NCBI RefSeq assembly: GCF_002217655.1
Contig: NZ_NEWK01000001.1
Coordinates: forward strand, 382,001 to 446,000
Origin: Geobacillus thermocatenulatus
GTDB taxonomy: Bacteria > Bacillota > Bacilli > Bacillales > Anoxybacillaceae
Reading direction: 5' to 3'
Length of the DNA: 64,000 nucleotides
Shown here: positions 8,073 through 16,454 of the stretch, piece by piece
Layout of the letters: each line of letters starts with the position of its first letter
Numbering within the stretch: position 1 is the stretch's first letter
Made by a program: the position numbers and the translations under genes
Notes under the pieces: model-generated
What the model was told of the DNA's origin: nothing
Databases searched by the model: none
What the model saw: only the letters and a program-made list of their open reading frames with translations

Positions 8073-8376
8073 TAGAATCCTCCATTCTCATTATTAATAT
8101 CTCACTAATAGCTTAATTTTTAAAATCGTTGCTACTAACTTATGGTTAAAAAACATATTTCTCTAGCTATCGTATGAAGTTTTAAGTTTATTAATTAAGA
8201 AAACAGGCCGCGGCGTTGGATTTTTCCACCTATGTTTGAAGGAAATTTTAATGATTGGGACAATTATATTTTTTTATTACCTCATAATTCTCAATCAATT
8301 AGTATGCAAATTAGAATTTTAAGCTTCTCATTTTCAATTATCTCGACTCTCCACCAAAAGAACGCAAGCACTAGGG
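8073..8376. other. Noncoding gap between two minus-strand cluster genes
   Basis: 304 bases of AT-rich sequence with no supported gene. It could hold a promoter for the 62-residue protein and downstream genes. A short GC-rich island (GGCCGCGGCG near 8207) stands out but has no evident partner. Confidence 0.4.
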
Positions 8377-9295
8377 CTATTTAGCGACTACATCTAGATT
8401 ATCGTTTAAGAAGATTTCCTCTAAAGAAGGTTCATGTACATTAACTCGATATATGTCAATTTTATGTTTGGTGAATGCCCGAATAATCAGGGGGATTTTT
8501 TCTTCTGAGTCTACGACTAAAGAAGTCCTATTTTCTGTTGTCTTGATGTCACGGCCAACAGTTTCTAGAAACTTTAAAATTAATTCTTTTTGTGGAAATG
8601 GCGAATGCTTAATATCCACATGAATAGAAGACATATAATGGGATCTTAATTCCTCTAATGTTCCTTCATTCAAAATACGACCATTTTTCATGATGGCAAT
8701 TCTTGTACAAATCTTTTCCACTTCATGGAGATTATGAGAAGTCATAAAAATTGTTTTTCCTTCTTTTTGTAGATTTACAATTAATTTTTGAATATTCAAA
8801 CCAGATTCCGCATCAATACCAGATGTTGGCTCATCTAAAAAGATTAAATCCGGATTATGTATAATAGCTTGAGCAATTCCCAATTTTTTCTTCATGCCAA
8901 ATGAAAATTTTCCAGCCTTTTTATGGGCATGTTCCAGTAAGCCGACTCGTTTTAAAATGTATTCACAATGCTCTGTTGAAACCTTATATCCACTTATTTT
9001 TGCGTAATATTTTAAATGATCTATAGCAGTTAATGAGTCATAAAATGTTGAATAGTCAGGTAAAACTCCAATACGGTGCTTAACTTTTTTTAAACTTGGT
9101 TCATCTAACAACTTAAAGCTTCCGGAGGTAGGTTTTATAATACCAGTAATTATATTGATAAACGTAGATTTACCGGCACCGTTTCTTCCTAAAAAAACCA
9201 TAAATTTCCCCATTCTTTACCTTTAAGTCTACATTATCTACCACTGTTTTGGATCCATAAATCTTCGTGATCCCTGTAGCCTCTATCACATTCAT
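8377..9295 (-). pseudogene. ABC transporter ATPase with a 1-base frameshift
   Basis: The natural start is the ATG at 9295, whose first base is also the last base of the upstream permease stop (TAATG). From there the frame reads MNVIEATGITKIYGSKTVVD and reaches NGEIYGF. A run of seven T (about 9191-9197, minus strand) shifts it; six T would restore FLGRNGAGKST. The rest (8377-9213) has the signature FSFGMKKK, Walker B LIFLDEPTSGID, a switch His in MTSHNLHE and a ~70-residue C-terminal domain, as in BcrA/NatA-type export ATPases. It may be inactive, or rescued by slippage on the T-run. A sequencing error in the homopolymer is also possible. Confidence 0.75.
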
Positions 9296-9978
9296 TACAA
9301 ATCCCTCCTGTTAAACAACACAATTCCAAGCATTAATAACCCAATTGCATAAACAAAATTTACCAATATGTAAAAATCACCTAATAAAGCATAATAGTAA
9401 GGAGTAAAGAATTTAAACCAACTAATGAAAACATTATTTGAATGGATTACCAAAAAACTTAACACTGGAAAAGCCAAGGCAAAAACAACACCAAAAAACA
9501 TGGTTATCGCTGGTTTTGGAAAGATAACGGAAAAAACAAGGTTATAGGCGATTGCTACTGAAATAAACCCCATACATTCTAAGATGCCCCACCATAAAAA
9601 GTTTTTAGATACGAATGCAATTAAAACAAAGGATGTAAAAATACAAAAAAACCAAAACAGCCAAATCCCTAAATATTTACCAATAATGATTTTAACCCGA
9701 GAAGTTTTGGTTACAAGAAACCTCATTGTTCGTGTACTCACTTCTCGGTTGATGACATCGTGTGATAAACTTGAAATGAAAAGAAACCCTAATAAAAATA
9801 CAATAGATGCGATACCAGTAGCATATCCATCCTTACCCGTGTTGACATCTAACCGATCTGTTATGGTTGTCATTAAATCTGCCGTCCAATAAGTAACTCC
9901 AAAAATAATGGCAACGATAATAATGGATTTAATACTTTTAAAAAGTCCCTTAAACTCATGGAAACAAATCGTCCGCAT
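9295..9978 (-). CDS. ABC-2 type permease (immunity or efflux)
   Basis: 227 residues with six membrane segments and an N-terminal HEFKGLFKSIKS amphipathic stretch. A cytoplasmic loop with HDVINREVSTRTMRFLVTKTSR is characteristic of ABC-2 permeases of the NatB/BcrB type. AAAGGAGTG lies 8 bases before the ATG at 9978, so that start is preferred over the TTG at 9996. It overlaps the ATPase gene by one base and is probably translationally coupled to it. The upstream spacer shared with the divergent response regulator carries regularly spaced boxes. Confidence 0.8.
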   Translation of the reverse strand: MRTICFHEFKGLFKSIKSIIIVAIIFGVTYWTADLMTTITDRLDVNTGKDGYATGIASIVFLLGFLFISSLSHDVINREVSTRTMRFLVTKTSRVKIIIGKYLGIWLFWFFCIFTSFVLIAFVSKNFLWWGILECMGFISVAIAYNLVFSVIFPKPAITMFFGVVFALAFPVLSFLVIHSNNVFISWFKFFTPYYYALLGDFYILVNFVYAIGLLMLGIVLFNRRDL

Positions 9979-10003
9979 ACCAATCACTCCTTTCAATTTT
10001 TAG

Positions 10004-10058
10004 TATAATAAGAGTAGTTTATTTCCTTATTAACGGAACCTTAACATTTTCTTAAATT
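10004..10058. promoter_or_regulatory. Candidate OmpR-type response-regulator boxes between divergent operons
   Basis: Three TTAA-containing boxes (TTAACG at 10030, TTAACA at 10041, TTAAAT at 10052) are spaced exactly 11 bases apart, the one-turn spacing typical of OmpR/PhoP-family direct-repeat sites. A TATAAT/ATTATA sequence at about 10004-10009 could be a -10 element for the minus-strand transporter operon. That would place the boxes at about -30 to -55, where an activator binds. The neighbouring regulator is the natural candidate. Confidence 0.5.
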
Positions 10059-10075
10059 GTAAAGGAGTTAGTATT

Positions 10076-10786
10076 ATGGAAAATTCAAGAATTTTAATCG
10101 TTGATGATGAAGAATCCATTCTTAATATGCTTAAGCTCGTGTTAAACAAAGAAGGGTTCACATCTGTGCATACTTGTACAAATGGAACGGATGCGTTGCG
10201 TCTACTTGAGCAAAAAAAATTTGACCTTATCATTTTGGATATTATGCTTCCGGATATGTCGGGTTTAGATATATGTCAAGCTATTAGGAAAATATGTGAT
10301 GCCCCTTTATTTTTCATTTCAGCTAAATCATCAGATCTTGATAAATTAACAGGATTTGCACATGGATGTGATGATTACATCACAAAGCCGTTTAACCCTC
10401 TTGAAGTGGTTGCTAGAATAAAGGCACAACTACAACGATATCTTTCTAAGAATAATGAAAAACAAGCAGAAATTTTAGATTTTGGACGTTTTAAGCTTAA
10501 TTTGACATCAGCTGAGCTAATCGTTGAAGACAAACCTGTACCTTGTTCGGCCCAGGTTTACCGACTCCTTGCTTTTTTTTGCAAACATCCTAACCAAGTT
10601 TTTACAAAAGAACAGCTCTATTACCAGGTATGGGGGGATGATCAGTTGACTGACGATAATACTGTCATGGTTCACATTAGAAAAATTAGAGAGAAAATTG
10701 AAAAGGATCCAAGCAATCCACAATACTTAAAAACTGTTAGGGGGATAGGTTATAAATTGGTTACTGAGGAGAAAATGCAACCATGA
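10076..10786 (+). CDS. OmpR-family response regulator
   Basis: 236 residues. The receiver domain (about 1-120) has the acidic pair in VDDEES, the phosphoacceptor Asp55 in LIILDIMLPD, a Ser in FFISAKSS and Lys in ITKPF. The C-terminal winged helix (about 135-230) ends in VHIRKIREKIEKDP and TVRGIGYKL, typical of OmpR/PhoB DNA-binding domains. AAAGGAG lies 9 bases before the ATG. It overlaps the histidine kinase gene by 4 bases (ATGA). It is divergent from an ABC transporter operon that it probably controls, as in peptide-sensing and detoxification modules of Firmicutes. Confidence 0.92.
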   Translation: MENSRILIVDDEESILNMLKLVLNKEGFTSVHTCTNGTDALRLLEQKKFDLIILDIMLPDMSGLDICQAIRKICDAPLFFISAKSSDLDKLTGFAHGCDDYITKPFNPLEVVARIKAQLQRYLSKNNEKQAEILDFGRFKLNLTSAELIVEDKPVPCSAQVYRLLAFFCKHPNQVFTKEQLYYQVWGDDQLTDDNTVMVHIRKIREKIEKDPSNPQYLKTVRGIGYKLVTEEKMQP

Positions 10787-12507
10787 ACCTAAGTAAAAGG
10801 TTAACCTTGCATTTTGTATTACATTTTATCCTCATGTTATGTTTTATTTTGCTATTCATTTTAGGTTCTTTCTTTTTTTTATCTTATTTTATTTTGGAAT
10901 CGGAAATGAAGTCTGATTTTTCGAGGGTGAGTGAAGAGTATTTAGATCTTGCAATCACAATAAAAAATGGCAAAGCAGTTATAAATAAGAGTATAAAGGA
11001 ATCTATTCAGAAAAAAGGGGGATGGCTACAAGTTGTCGATTCGAAAGGTTATGTGATCGGAGAATATAATACACCAAAAGAATTGCCAAAACGCTATAGT
11101 TTTACAGACATTTTATCCATGGATTTAAACAATTTTCGGACCCATTATTGGATTTTAGAGAAAGAAAATTCTTCAGAAGTTACTATCATTTATGGAGAGC
11201 CATTAAAAAGTAAACAGATCTTAAACACACTGTTACGATCAAACTCCTTTCCTAATATCAATACTGATTTTAAAGAGTACTTAGTTAAAAATGATGCATG
11301 GATTCAAATCTACGACGCAAGTGGAAATGTGGTATACAGCTACCATGCGCCTCCAAACTTAAAGTTTACCTATACAGAGATTCTGTCAATGAAAAAAAGA
11401 CCTTGGAATTCTAAAGTAGACATTTCTAGTTATTATTTCAAAGAAAAAGACCGGATTTTTTTAGTGGGCACCTACAATCCCTATTACAGTCCAGACCACA
11501 TTACCGATAGTATCATTAGTGCCTCTTTTTTGAAGAGCTTTCTTATTGTCTTCGGTACACTGATTGTATTCGCTATTATTATTTCAATTTGGTATGGTAA
11601 GAAGTTCGGTAAACCATTGCTTTATATGATGAAATGGATTAATAATATGTCAAAAGGGAATTTCATGGAACCAAAGGACAAAAAAGGGAGGGTACCAATA
11701 TTAAATAAGAAAGGGAGCTTACATAAGCGTTATAAAATATTTAAAGAGGTTGTCCATTCTTTATATACTTTGTCTAAGACTTTGCAGCAAAATGAAGAAA
11801 ATCAGCGAAGGATGGAGAAAACTCGAGAGGAATGGATTACTGGCCTTTCTCATGACTTAAAGACACCATTGAGTTCTTTATATGGTTTTTCTGCTTTATT
11901 AGCGTCTAACCAATATCAATGGTCTTCGGAAGAAATAATGGAAATGGGACGTATCATGAAAGAGAAAGCAGTGTATATGAGCGAGTTAATTGAAGATCTA
12001 AATCTAACATACAGACTGAAAAATAATGCTCTCCCTATTAATAAAGAAAAAACGGACATCGTATCTTTAATCAAAGAATTCCTCTCTACTTTTTCAACAA
12101 CGACCGAAGCTAAAGATAAAGAAATTTATTTTGAGAGTGCTCAAGATACCATCTTTCTTGAGATCGATCTAAAGTGGTTTATGAGAATATTAGATAACCT
12201 ACTGACTAATGCAGTAAAACATAATAAGCCTGGGACAAAAATCAAAGTCAAAGTTGAATCGAACCATCAACGTACGATTATCTCTATAGAAGATAATGGA
12301 ATAGGAATGGATGAAGAAACAGTGAAAAACCTCTTTAATCGTTATTATCGAGGCGGGAATACTCAAGATAATGATAGTGGATCCGGATTAGGAATGGCAA
12401 TAGCTCATCAGCTAGTAGTAGCTCACGGTGGAGAAATTTTAGTGGAAAGTCAGAAACATGTCGGAACCATCATAAGAGTTGCATTCTACCATAAAAATGA
12501 TGTATAA
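10783..12507 (+). CDS. Sensor histidine kinase with duplicated extracellular domain
   Basis: 574 residues. Membrane segment 1 is at about 11-37 and segment 2 at about 249-270, enclosing a ~210-residue extracellular region. That region contains two similar units: residues 81-140 (WLQVVDSKG, then YSFTDILSM) and 173-232 (WIQIYDASG, then FTYTEILSM). A HAMP-like linker follows. His357 lies in GLSHDLKTPL, the N box is DNLLTNAVKHN, G1 is EDNGIGM and G2 is GSGLGMAIAHQL. It forms a two-component pair with the overlapping response regulator. The ligand is unknown; peptide or cell-envelope stress sensing is likely from the neighbours. Confidence 0.9.
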   Translation: MNLSKRLTLHFVLHFILMLCFILLFILGSFFFLSYFILESEMKSDFSRVSEEYLDLAITIKNGKAVINKSIKESIQKKGGWLQVVDSKGYVIGEYNTPKELPKRYSFTDILSMDLNNFRTHYWILEKENSSEVTIIYGEPLKSKQILNTLLRSNSFPNINTDFKEYLVKNDAWIQIYDASGNVVYSYHAPPNLKFTYTEILSMKKRPWNSKVDISSYYFKEKDRIFLVGTYNPYYSPDHITDSIISASFLKSFLIVFGTLIVFAIIISIWYGKKFGKPLLYMMKWINNMSKGNFMEPKDKKGRVPILNKKGSLHKRYKIFKEVVHSLYTLSKTLQQNEENQRRMEKTREEWITGLSHDLKTPLSSLYGFSALLASNQYQWSSEEIMEMGRIMKEKAVYMSELIEDLNLTYRLKNNALPINKEKTDIVSLIKEFLSTFSTTTEAKDKEIYFESAQDTIFLEIDLKWFMRILDNLLTNAVKHNKPGTKIKVKVESNHQRTIISIEDNGIGMDEETVKNLFNRYYRGGNTQDNDSGSGLGMAIAHQLVVAHGGEILVESQKHVGTIIRVAFYHKNDV

Positions 12508-12624
12508 AAAACTAAAAACACTTGATGAGGAGCATTTTTACTCAACAGAAAATTTTATTTAAAAATATATGTTCCACATGTGTTTACTAAAGAACATAGA
12601 AAAAGCTCTGATTTATCCCTTGGG
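12508..12624. other. Short noncoding stretch after the kinase gene
   Basis: AT-rich sequence with no clear gene or strong hairpin. The AT-rich accessory region ends here, and repeats begin at 12625. Confidence 0.4.
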
Positions 12625-12751
12625 TGTAAATTATCATTTTATTTCAGCACAAAACGCCCATTTTTTTGCACATTCTTTCAGGAAGCCCTCTCCCCTTTTC
12701 TGAAGGAATGTGCTAAATTTTTTGTGAATTGTTTCGGACAAAGATTTCCAT
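12625..12751. repeat. Left end of a DUF6431-type element, copy 2 (gene lost)
   Basis: Same 127-bp sequence as 1742-1868 with a few substitutions. Here it is joined directly to the 129-bp inverted repeat rather than to a transposase-like gene. Together the two occupy 254 bp between the kinase gene and the displaced block. Confidence 0.6.
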
Positions 12752-12878
12752 CTCAAGATGAGGGATGAGAGTCCGAAAGCGCTTACGATATCAATTCCTG
12801 AAAATGGTTCGCTAACTAGTGATTGACAACACCCGTAGTGAACCGAAAAAATGTTCTCCACAAAGTCTTGACTGACTC
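12750..12878. repeat. 129-bp inverted repeat, left arm (IS end)
   Basis: Identical over 129 bases to the reverse complement of 16320-16448. Its outer terminus, read toward the repeat interior, begins GAGTCAGTCAAGACTTTGTGG and abuts the interrupted amidase gene at 12879. It shares 20 of the first 29 positions, ungapped, with the palindrome terminus at 49321. The two are probably the opposite inverted ends of one insertion sequence. Confidence 0.85.
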
Positions 12879-14218
12879 AACGGAGATGCTTCTGTCGTCT
12901 TCAAAACCGTGACCGTTCGGTTTTTCGCAATCCGCTCGATGACGGTGGCGCCCAACGAAGGTTCGGCAAACAGCGCCGCGTTCGCGGTTGTCACCTGTTT
13001 TTGCTGTCCTTGGCTGGGGATGGATTTGGCGACAACCGTCTCGTGCACCCAGCCGAGCGTTTTTCCATTGAGGGACACTTTATACCAAAGCGCCCCTGAC
13101 GCATCTTTGGCGCTTGACAGGCTGTTCAGTTTGGTTCCTTTTCTCAGTTGGGTGACGACTTTTGCTTTTAAAGATGGAGCTTGCCGCACATTGGCGACCG
13201 ACACGCTGACCGTCAGCGGCTGGCCTGAGATGCTGGACGTATCTGAGACACCGCTTGGAACCGAAATGGTTGATGACATCGTCAACACTTTTTCCGACAT
13301 CCATCCCCGGACATGTCCGAGATCAACGCGGTACCAAAGTTCCTGACCATTTGTGACGAACAAATCGATCACCTTGACAGATTGACCGCGTGACACTGTG
13401 GCGACGGCGCGGTAATGGATGCTCGCCCCGCGGCGAACCGGGGAGGACTGCACAACGTTCATGAATGTCGGTAAAAGTGTCGGAAGCTGTTTGGGTATGT
13501 AGATCTGTTCTGTTTTCACCCATCCTTTGACTCCCGCCCATTCCACACGCACATACCGTTCTCCAAGCGAATTGGTGAACTCGGCCATGATGGAGACCAC
13601 ATCGCCGTTTGACAATGTTTTCACGACCGGATAGGAAGGGGATGCCCCTTTGCGTATCGCGATGTCGTTGGCGGCGATGACCGCACGCTTTCCGACGAGC
13701 ATGGAAGGCGGCTGGTTGGAGAAGCGGTCCGCACGCGCCCAGCCGGTGACGCCACCGTACTCGATGAGGTACCACGTTTCACCATAGGCGTTTTGAAACT
13801 CGTCTATGACGTTCACTTGTTGGCCGGCGGGAATCGAACCAACGGCCCGATATGAATCGGTTGCCCCTCTTCTCAGCAACGAGTCTTGCTTGGCGAACAT
13901 TACGTTAGGGAAGGCGGCAGAGACATGTCCTTCAGAAAAGTCGTCTGCCCGCGCCCAGCCTATGATGCCCTTGTATTCGATGCGATACCACGTTTCGCCA
14001 GCAGCATTTTGGAACTTGTCGATGACCTTTACTTGTTGGCCGGCGGGAATCGAACCAACGGCCCGATATGAATCCGTCGCTCCTCTCCTCAGCAAAGCAT
14101 TATGCTCAGCGATCATAAGTGTCGGTGAGGATGAGGAAGGACTTCCATTGGCGGCCAAGGCGGCTGATGGCCATAGCGGGCAAGTCGCCAACAAGACGGA
14201 AAGAAGTGTTTTTTTCAA
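12879..14218 (-). pseudogene. 5' half of a split SH3-repeat cell wall amidase gene
   Basis: Signal peptide (MKKTLLSVLLA... to ALAANG), then five complete bacterial SH3 repeats and the first half of a sixth. Repeats 1 and 2 are almost identical, sharing RRGATDSYRAVGSIPAGQQV, also at DNA level. The coding sequence breaks off after TTEASP at 12879, where the 129-bp repeat begins; the apparent frame continues ~20 codons into the repeat. The missing half of the sixth SH3 repeat begins with FDWVQVASASGKTGW at 49312. Keeping one AACGGAGA copy joins the two in frame (1340 + 1096 bases = 812 codons). The fragment may still be secreted as a wall-binding protein without catalytic domain. Confidence 0.88.
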
Positions 14219-14412
14219 GGATTCGATCCCCCCTTTTTTCTCAAGTTTGCGTTTTCTATACTATCATAGCGAATTTTGCCGTTTTATCCAACCCGAATTC
14301 AGTCCTATTATGCAAAAAAATGAAAAGTTTTGTTGAAAAAGAGAGAAAAAAAGCGGAGGACATGATAGGGCGTGCTCTTTCATCATCATTGCGTGATATA
14401 CGCTGGAAATGG

Positions 14413-14445
14413 AAAAAGGCGCTCCATTGCGTTTGGGAGCACCTT
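14413..14445 (-). terminator. Rho-independent terminator of the LCP gene
   Basis: On the minus strand AAGGTGCTCC pairs with GGAGCGCCTT across a short loop and is followed by TTTTTCC. It lies 12-45 bases after the LCP stop codon. Confidence 0.6.
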
Positions 14446-14456
14446 CTTTGCGATCG

Positions 14457-15464
14457 TTAATTTTGGCTTTGTGTGGATGGTGAATCGCTGCGCGTGAGGG
14501 AGGCGTTGGACGTCTCGAGCGCTTGCTGCAGCGTTTCATTGATTGAGCTGACCGACTGCTCGTCGGGGATGTAGTAGTATACGCCGTTGATCGTTTCGTC
14601 GTATCCTTTCAAATGCAAATTTTCTACATCTGCGTTTTTCATTTTTTGATAGACATAGATGAACGACAACAAATCGGATGGAGGGATGTTCGTCCGCACA
14701 TGATCCCCTAAATCGGCGATGACGTCATCCAGCTTCGGCAGCGAGGTGATGGACGTGCTTTTGTCGATAATCGCGCGGATGACTTGTTTTTGCCGCTCGT
14801 TTCGGCCAAAGTCGCCTCGGGGGTCCGATTTTCTCATGCGCACATAGGCGAGTGCTTCGTTGCCGTTCAACTCTTGTTTGCCTTTATGGAACGTATGCCA
14901 TTTGAGCGAACCTGTCAGCTGGGCTCTGAATGTAAACGGAACATCCACCGTGACGCCGCCTAAGGAATCGACAATTTTTTCGAACCCTTCAAAATCCGTC
15001 GTCACGTAATAGTCGATCGGAACATCGATCAGCTCATTGACGGCCGCAATCGTCGATTGAATGCCGCCATGACTGTAGGAATGGGTGATTTTGTCTTTCC
15101 GCCCTTCGCTCGGGATGTAAACGCGCGTGTCGCGCGGAATGCTCAACAAATACACTTTGTTCGTCTTCGGATTGACGGTCAACAACATGACAACATCAGA
15201 TCGCCCTTCCTCATCGTGGTACTGGTTTTCCACTCCAACCAACAGCACGGTAAACGGATCTTTGCGCATTTCAATATTTCTTGCAGGCTTGCTTGATGGA
15301 TCAAGTTCTTGGTAAATTTTGTTTGTTGCCTGTTTTGTCTCGGAGTAAATATTGTAGCCAAAGGCGCCGACTCCCCCGAGCAAAAGAAGAAACACGAGCA
15401 AAAAGAATCGGCGGAGCCGCTTTTTTTTCTTCCGCTTTTTCACCGTTTTTCTTGTATGATTCAT
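14457..15464 (-). CDS. tagU: LytR-CpsA-Psr (LCP) family wall-polymer ligase
   Basis: 335 residues: a strongly basic cytoplasmic start, one membrane anchor (about 21-42), then the extracellular LCP domain. Hallmarks visible are LLVGVENQ, the RSDVVMLLTVNP start with its Arg/Asp pair, the SIPRDTRVYIP loop, DYYVTTDFEGF, and VRMRKSDPRGDFGRNERQ with the conserved Arg and Asp residues. LCP enzymes transfer wall teichoic acid or other undecaprenyl-linked polymers to peptidoglycan; here the SCWP is the probable substrate. The neighbour yvyE and the reconstructed neighbour degS give the same order as tagU-yvyE-degS in B. subtilis. The tail is Ser/Gln-rich. Confidence 0.9.
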   Translation of the reverse strand: MNHTRKTVKKRKKKKRLRRFFLLVFLLLLGGVGAFGYNIYSETKQATNKIYQELDPSSKPARNIEMRKDPFTVLLVGVENQYHDEEGRSDVVMLLTVNPKTNKVYLLSIPRDTRVYIPSEGRKDKITHSYSHGGIQSTIAAVNELIDVPIDYYVTTDFEGFEKIVDSLGGVTVDVPFTFRAQLTGSLKWHTFHKGKQELNGNEALAYVRMRKSDPRGDFGRNERQKQVIRAIIDKSTSITSLPKLDDVIADLGDHVRTNIPPSDLLSFIYVYQKMKNADVENLHLKGYDETINGVYYYIPDEQSVSSINETLQQALETSNASLTRSDSPSTQSQN

Positions 15465-15497
15465 CGTTTAACCCTTCTTTCCTTGTACGGTTTCGTT

Positions 15498-16139
15498 TCA
15501 GGAAGACGGAAGCAACCGCTCGGCATACTCCATTGCTCCCGCTTGAATGTCCGCCCTTCCGTTTGTCAGTTCGGTCATCCACTCGCCGAACGAAGACTGG
15601 CCGTCCTCGGGAACGAGAACGTCAAACGCAACGCGGTCGGCATATAGGATATTTTTAATCGTATATACGGAAGAGCGCAGCTCATTTTCCACCTTCCCAA
15701 GCCACGAATAGTCGATCGTGACATGCATGACGCGCATGAGCCGACGCTCGACGATGCCGGCGGCGTTCAGCCCCTCGGAGACGGCGCGGCTGTATGCACG
15801 CACCAGGCCGCCCGCACCGAGCTTGATGCCGCCGAAGTAGCGGGTGACAACGGCGACGGTGTCTTTCAATCCTTTTTTCTTCAGCACCTCAAGCATCGGC
15901 ACCCCTGCGGTGCCGCTCGGCTCGCCGTCATCGTTCGCTTTTTGGATTTGGTCATGCTCGCCGATCAAATAGGCGGAGCAGTTGTGAGTAGCGTCCCAAT
16001 GCTTCTTCTTGATTTGTTGAATAAAGGCGACGGCCTCTTCCTCGGTTTCGGCGCGATTGATATAGCAGATGAACCGTGATTTTTCGATCACGATCTCGCG
16101 TTCACCGTATCCTTTGACCGTGTAATATGTTTGCAACAA
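15498..16139 (-). CDS. yvyE: YigZ/IMPACT family protein YvyE
   Basis: About 213 residues in two domains. The N-terminal IMPACT/UPF0029 fold shows KSRFICYINRAETEEEA, the conserved NDDGEPSGTAG and RYFGGIKLGAGGLVRAYS. The C-terminal half is a ferredoxin-like domain of the YigZ type. Its role is unclear; homologues bind nucleic acid or act on translation. The start is uncertain: no good ATG has a ribosome site, and the TTG at 16139, 7 bases after GAGGTG, gives a natural N-terminus close to QTYYTVKG. In Bacillus it lies divergent to degS; here its upstream region ends at the 129-bp repeat instead. Confidence 0.9.
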   Translation of the reverse strand: MLQTYYTVKGYGEREIVIEKSRFICYINRAETEEEAVAFIQQIKKKHWDATHNCSAYLIGEHDQIQKANDDGEPSGTAGVPMLEVLKKKGLKDTVAVVTRYFGGIKLGAGGLVRAYSRAVSEGLNAAGIVERRLMRVMHVTIDYSWLGKVENELRSSVYTIKNILYADRVAFDVLVPEDGQSSFGEWMTELTNGRADIQAGAMEYAERLLPSS

Positions 16140-16319
16140 AGCAAAACACCTCAACATACAAAAAACGCGAAAACGGTTTAATGTTGTTCATTTTTTTTGC
16201 ATGAATGGCTAGCGCTCTACTCTCATTATGGTAAACTGAAAATAAAAGAGCAATAGATAGGGCATGCTTTTATTATTATAAATCGACAACTTTTTTCCTT
16301 CAAACAAATTTTGCTGGCG
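16140..16319. promoter_or_regulatory. Displaced yvyE upstream region, likely the old yvyE-degS intergenic spacer
   Basis: 180 bases of AT-rich noncoding DNA with promoter-like TATGGTAAACT. It ends in TTGCTGGCG (16311-16319), which recurs at 49573-49581, 49 bases upstream of the degS start. By reconstruction this was the spacer between the divergent yvyE and degS genes, so it may contain the original degS promoter. Confidence 0.6.
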
Positions 16320-16448
16320 GAGTCAGTCAAGACTTTGTGGAGAACATTTTTTCGGTTCACTACGGGTGTTGTCAATCACTAGTTAGCGAACCATTTTCAG
16401 GAATTGATATCGTAAGCGCTTTCGGACTCTCATCCCTCATCTTGAGAT
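16320..16448. repeat. 129-bp inverted repeat, right arm (IS end)
   Basis: Exact reverse complement of 12750-12878. The outer terminus GAGTCAGTC follows TTGCTGGCG directly. The inner edge at 16448 runs into a truncated TnpB gene, whereas the left arm runs into the DUF6431-type terminal repeat, so the two arms have different inner neighbours. Confidence 0.85.
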
Positions 16449-16454
16449 TGGCTG

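Noticed and set aside
13806-14110. Tandem-like repeats in the SH3 gene that might suggest a CRISPR or satellite array
   Set aside because: The repeat unit is coding (SH3 repeats 1 and 2) with unequal spacing and no spacer structure.
14119-14460. Plus-strand open frames antisense to the SH3-repeat and LCP genes
   Set aside because: Shadow frames of real minus-strand genes with high-GC third positions.
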